DNA of 15,883 bases from positions 1-15,883 of the forward strand of contig JALVIB010000007.1 in the NCBI GenBank assembly GCA_027028725.1, written 5' to 3'. Positions 13,052 to 15,883 of this stretch are shown in pieces. The DNA comes from Candidatus Altimarinota bacterium (GTDB taxonomy: Bacteria; Patescibacteriota; Gracilibacteria; UBA4473). Position 1 is the first letter of the stretch. Each line of letters opens with the position of its first letter. The notes under the pieces were generated by a model. That model made no database searches, was not told where the DNA came from, and saw only the letters and a list, made by a program, of their open reading frames with translations. The translations under genes were made by a program, and so were the position numbers.

Positions 13052-13135
13052 GTAGGGAGCGAATATCTTCGCTCCACAAAAAACAAATCCAATTAAAAAG
13101 GAAAATAATTAGGAACGAAAATATTCGTTCCCTAC
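13052..13135. repeat. 84-bp composite palindromic element, copy B (inverted relative to 9650-9733)
   Basis: GTAGGGAGCGAATATCTTCGCTCC, written as GTAGGG plus palindrome, then the same spacer as copy A in reverse complement, then GGAACGAAAATATTCGTTCC and CTAC. The length and internal order match copy A exactly, with a few substitutions. Confidence 0.8.
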
Positions 13136-13185
13136 CCGAAAAAATGGATAAAATTAAAAATTTCGCGAGATTTTCAAGATAAATA

Positions 13186-13334
13186 GTAGGGACAGGTCGC
13201 GACCTGTCCTCTAAAAAACCATTCCTGCCATTTTCATCATAAAAAAGTCAGAGAAAAGAATAATCTTTTTAGTAAATCCCCCTACTTGTCGGTCGTAGCT
13301 TTAGCGAAGACTGAATCCCCCTTTCTCAAGGGGG
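13186..13334. repeat. GACAGGTCGCGACCTGTC palindrome and GGGGG-type hairpin downstream
   Basis: GTAGG plus GACAGGTCGCGACCTGTC plus CTCTA spans 13186-13213. Further right, CCCCCTTTCTCAAGGGGG (13317-13334) precedes the recX stop and includes a CGTAGCTTTAGCGAAG segment near 13285-13300. Nothing else is seen in the 307-base gap 13033-13339. Confidence 0.65.
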
Positions 13335-13339
13335 AAATT

Positions 13340-13825
13340 TTATATTTTTTCCACCACACTCTGCGCAATCTCAAAAGGAAACCCGCGAGAAATAAGAAAA
13401 TTTTTAATTTTTTGTCTTTCTTCAAAATCCGTTAATTTTTTTCGCGAGATTTTCAAACTTTGGGCCTTTTCTAACGCTAATTTTTGCGCTTTTTTTAATT
13501 GAACTTCCGGCGGAAAATATTTCGCGAGTTTTTCCTGAATAATTTTTGAATCAATTTTGTGTTCATTAAGTTTCATCACAATTTTGCGTTCTCCCCAACC
13601 AGAATATTCGGCTTTTTCGCGCACTAAATAATCAGCAAATCTATCGTCCGAAAGCCAACTTTTATCGACAAATTCTTGAACTATTTCCAAAATTCCCGCG
13701 GAATTTTCAGGGAACTTTTCCCGCAATTTTTTGGTCAATCCCCAAACCGAATATTCTCGCCGACCAAGTAGGCGAAGTGCCTTATTGTAAATAATTTCAC
13801 GAGAAATTTTTTCTGTTTCGTTCAT
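13340..13825 (-). CDS. recX: Regulatory protein RecX (161 aa)
   Basis: RecX binds RecA filaments and inhibits recombination and SOS induction. Three-helix repeats typical of the family are visible: YNKALRLLGRREYSVWGLTK with KLREKF, the core YLVREKAEYSGWGERKIVMK, and the C-terminal block ALEKAQSLKISRKKLTDFEE followed by KIKNFLISRGFPFEIAQSVV. Length is normal. I chose the ATG at 13825 over the upstream TTG because an extended -10 box (TGTTAGAAT, TAGAAT at 13838-13833) ends 7 bases before it, giving a leaderless start. recA is not in the window. Confidence 0.93.
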   Translation of the reverse strand: MNETEKISREIIYNKALRLLGRREYSVWGLTKKLREKFPENSAGILEIVQEFVDKSWLSDDRFADYLVREKAEYSGWGERKIVMKLNEHKIDSKIIQEKLAKYFPPEVQLKKAQKLALEKAQSLKISRKKLTDFEERQKIKNFLISRGFPFEIAQSVVEKI

Positions 13826-13832
13826 CTCCAAA

Positions 13833-13841
13833 ATTCTAACA
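13833..13841 (-). promoter_or_regulatory. Extended -10 promoter of recX
   Basis: TGTTAGAAT on the minus strand, 7 bases before the ATG. A GACAGGTCGCGACCTGTC palindrome (13849-13868) covers the -35 region and could act as an operator or be a passive repeat. Confidence 0.5.
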
Positions 13842-13848
13842 CAAAAAA

Positions 13849-13868
13849 GGACAGGTCGCGACCTGTCC
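13849..13868. repeat. GACAGGTCGCGACCTGTC palindrome, copy 2
   Basis: A 20-base perfect palindrome identical to the cores at 13186-13213 and 14982-15006. It lies in the recX promoter region. Confidence 0.75.
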
Positions 13869-13950
13869 TTATGTTTTTTATGTTTTTTTATACTCCCTCT
13901 CCAAGCTTGTCCTCGCGAACGCGGGAGGGAGAGAGCGGGGGTGAGGGCTG

Positions 13951-14601
13951 TTACCGCACACTCAAAAACTCAATCATATCATGATCTTGATCCACTGGAA
14001 CTTGCGATAAAACCTGAAACTCCCCTGCTCGTAAATTAACTTTGAAGTATTTTGTCACTTTTGGCGCAACTCGCCCAAAATCAACCTGTCCATTCCCATC
14101 TTTAATTGTTAAATCGTGTGAAAGGCGTCCGTTGTTAACCGCGCGAATTACTACATCACCAGCTGGAATTTCTTTGCTAGACAAATCAATTTTGTAATCG
14201 TAAAAATAAACTGTCAAAGGCGTGTTATCTGAATTTCCCGCGAATTTTTGGATACCTGATGCCATAGAAGTCGGCTCAACAACAACCGCTTCCTCCACTT
14301 TTTCGGCAACTGGCTTTTTCACAAAACTTCTCTTCGCTGATTTAGTTGTCTTTTGTGGCTCTGCAAGTGGCTTAACTAATTTTTCCTTTTCTTCCTTGGT
14401 TAATGTTTTTTCCGAACTTCCTTTTTTGATTTCAAAAGTTAAATTTTCATCTTTTTCTGATTTTTTCGCGGGATTTTCAGTTGTCATTTCGACTTGAGAA
14501 TTTTTGGCTGAATCCTGTGGATTAGACTTTGCTGACCATAAATACCAGCCACCATAAGCAACTAGTGCGATAATTCCGATGCGTGTAAGAACTTTTGTCA
14601 T
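13951..14601 (-). CDS. Membrane-anchored cupredoxin-fold protein lacking copper ligands (216 aa)
   Basis: An N-terminal anchor helix (IGIIALVAYGGWYLW, residues 8-22) is followed by a long Lys/Glu/Ser/Thr-rich linker (about 23-110) and a C-terminal beta-sandwich of about 95 residues. The core reads IPAGDVVIRAVNNGRLSHDL, the family's first ligand region with H162 present, and ends with LRAGEFQVLSQVPVDQDHDM. Aligned by eye to plastocyanin-like domains, the Cys and second His of the copper site are replaced by S199 and D204, while M209 remains. The protein has no cysteine at all, so a type-1 copper centre is impossible. A structural or binding role outside the cell is more likely than electron transfer. 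Two dispersed motifs are translated, one as NPAKK in the linker and one as KFAGN. Confidence 0.8.
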   Translation of the reverse strand: MTKVLTRIGIIALVAYGGWYLWSAKSNPQDSAKNSQVEMTTENPAKKSEKDENLTFEIKKGSSEKTLTKEEKEKLVKPLAEPQKTTKSAKRSFVKKPVAEKVEEAVVVEPTSMASGIQKFAGNSDNTPLTVYFYDYKIDLSSKEIPAGDVVIRAVNNGRLSHDLTIKDGNGQVDFGRVAPKVTKYFKVNLRAGEFQVLSQVPVDQDHDMIEFLSVR

Positions 14602-14800
14602 GTTTTTTAATTAATGATTTCACCGCCAAAATTAAAACAACTTTTCAAAAAAAGCAAATTATTTTTTGAAATATTGAGAAAATAGTTGGTTTATTTCTTT
14701 TTCGGGAAAATTTTCGCGGGATATTTCACCGAGGAAAAGAATAAATTAAGAGACCAGAAGAGTGCAGGGAGTGATTTTGTGCCATCCTATAAAATAATCT

Positions 14801-15006
14801 GTAAGCGCGGTCGCGTGACCGCGCTTTCTGAAATATAAAAATTGTAGGTGCGACGGCGCCGTCGCACTTACAAAAATCGTACCAGCCCTGCTGTTTACCT
14901 CATTCCCACGCAGGCGGGAATCTAGACTGGAAAATAATTCTACTTTTAAAAACAAATCCAGACTTAAGATTTTTAAAAAAAGGACAGGTCGCGACCTGTC
15001 CCTACA
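14801..15006. repeat. Repeat cluster downstream of the sugar transferase gene
   Basis: Going left to right, it holds GCGCGGTCGCGTGACCGCGC (14806-14825 region), TGTAGGTGCGACGG...CCGTCGCACTTACA (14843-14872) and ATTCCC-N8-GGGAAT near 14905-14924. A partial AAGTCTGGACTT-type copy (about 14956) and GGACAGGTCGCGACCTGTCC plus CTACA (14982-15006) follow. The 503-base gap 14602-15104 otherwise contains two dispersed motifs and one heptamer array (15074-15103), and no credible gene. Confidence 0.7.
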
Positions 15007-15104
15007 AATTCATTATCTTTTTCTCTTTTCAACTTTTTAGCTTTTGAGCTAACTCAAAAAATCCCGCGAAATTTTTAACTGTTAACTTTTAATTATTAAC
15101 TGTC

Positions 15105-15883
15105 CTAACTCACATTCTTCCGTCCCAGCACAACCGCAATTGTTTTGAAAAAAATCACAATATCCAACCAAAAACTCCAATTTTTTAGATAAAACATTTC
15201 GTACCGAATTTCGTCCGAAAAACTCAATTCCGAACGACCATTCACCTGTGCATAACCGGTTATTCCCGGCTTTACGGAAAGTAGAACGCGGTGATCCAAA
15301 TCGTATTTCTTTACCTCTTCCGGCAAATGCGGTCGCGGACCAATTAAACTCATTTCTCCGCATAAAACATTCCAAAGTTGTGGCAATTCGTCAATCGAAG
15401 TTTCGCGAATAAATTTTCCAAACGGCGTCACGCGCGGATCATTTTTCATTTTGAAAAGAACCCCGTCCTTGCGCTCATTTTTCGCGAGAAGTTGCGATTT
15501 CAATTTATCCGCATCAGGGATCATTGACCGAAACTTCCAACAAGTAAAAGGTTTTCCATTCAAGCCAATTCTTGTTGAGCCATAAAAAACCGGCGCGCGA
15601 TTTTTTCGCGCCGCGCCCCGCTCTGCGGTGGGGATTTTTTGGTTTTTATAAAATCGCACCGCTTTGTTGGGAATTTTTTCAAAATAAATTCGTAAAGCGA
15701 TATACAGAAACAAAGGTGATAAAATTATGAGCGAAATTCCCGCGAAAATTTTATCAAAGATGTTTTTCCAAATCAGTCCCCAGCCCTTTAATTTGGTCGC
15801 TTGCAAGTTTAAAATCGGATAATTCCCCATTGTGGACATTTCCACTGCGGCTAAATCTAAGGCAGATTCATCCGGCACAAAAC
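15105..15883 (-). CDS. Polyprenyl-phosphate sugar-1-phosphate transferase, partial (3' part, at least 259 codons)
   Basis: A membrane enzyme that moves a sugar-1-phosphate from an NDP-sugar to undecaprenyl phosphate, the first step of a surface glycan. Conserved blocks are a membrane helix (FAGISLIILSPLFLYIALRI), IGLNGKPFTCWKFRSM, TSIDELPQLWNVLCGEMSLI with GPRPHLP, VKPGITGYAQVNGRSELSF and a C-terminal hydrophobic segment. The frame is open to the window edge; its first visible residues (FVPDESALDLAAVEM) look like the end of the N-terminal domain of long family members, so the true start is upstream of 15883. Before PVFYGSTRIG there are about 20-25 more residues than usual, encoded by a GC-rich stretch. 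One dispersed motif is translated as IFAGI. Confidence 0.93.
   Translation of the reverse strand, partial: FVPDESALDLAAVEMSTMGNYPILNLQATKLKGWGLIWKNIFDKIFAGISLIILSPLFLYIALRIYFEKIPNKAVRFYKNQKIPTAERGAARKNRAPVFYGSTRIGLNGKPFTCWKFRSMIPDADKLKSQLLAKNERKDGVLFKMKNDPRVTPFGKFIRETSIDELPQLWNVLCGEMSLIGPRPHLPEEVKKYDLDHRVLLSVKPGITGYAQVNGRSELSFSDEIRYEMFYLKNWSFWLDIVIFFKTIAVVLGRKNVS

Noticed and set aside
14746..14955. Minus-strand frame of 69 codons in the repeat cluster
   Set aside because: It is a translation of several palindromic repeats (for example SRLRGNE from the ATTCCC hairpin), not a gene.

Overview
The window is an AT-rich, gene-dense bacterial segment. It most likely comes from a member of the Candidate Phyla Radiation (Patescibacteria), though the lineage is an inference from gene content and style. 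Supporting signs are compact genes, short proteins of unknown function, a four-helix-bundle S23 family protein, a surface protein with one membrane anchor in an architecture common in CPR genomes, and almost no Shine-Dalgarno sequences. Several genes start at the predicted transcription start, which implies leaderless mRNAs. TGA ends mltG at its natural end, so TGA behaves as a stop and the lineages that recode TGA are unlikely.

Layout. 1-640 holds repeats and two minus-strand tRNA genes (Gln-TTG, then Thr-GGT). 640-4560 holds a membrane-anchored surface protein, an orphan ECF-type sigma factor, a hicBA toxin-antitoxin pair, a small membrane protein, a candidate 18-codon gene with its own promoter and terminator, and an S23-like protein. 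4559-8632 holds glyA, a small NlpC/P60-like protein, a coiled-coil protein, mltG, a YbaB/EbfC protein and a small unknown. 8633-10017 has no convincing protein gene. It contains a candidate large structured RNA (about 8795-9595, minus strand) and a dense cluster of palindromic repeats. 10018-13032 holds an unknown helical protein, a sugar-1-phosphate nucleotidyltransferase, a Fic protein with its inhibitory motif, and a PF06695-type membrane protein. 13340-15883 holds recX, a membrane-anchored cupredoxin-fold protein that has lost its copper ligands, more repeats, and the 3' part of a polyprenyl-phosphate sugar phosphotransferase gene that runs off the right edge.

Functional themes are envelope building (mltG, the sugar phosphotransferase, the nucleotidyltransferase, surface proteins), one-carbon metabolism (glyA), DNA and nucleoid maintenance (recX, YbaB), and toxin or AMPylation modules (hicBA, fic).

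The strongest unexplained signal is a dispersed motif, consensus AAAATCCCGCGAAATTTT. Its 8-base core CCCGCGAA/TTCGCGGG occurs about 40 times in 15.9 kb, in both orientations, in most intergenic gaps and inside coding regions in several reading frames. This is the behaviour expected of a DNA-uptake-type sequence or another genome-wide recognition motif. It is accompanied by heptameric TTAACTN tandem arrays and by small palindromic modules with constant ends and exchangeable cores. A composite palindromic repeat is also built in frame into one gene, and a GC-rich repeat-like segment lies in frame in another.
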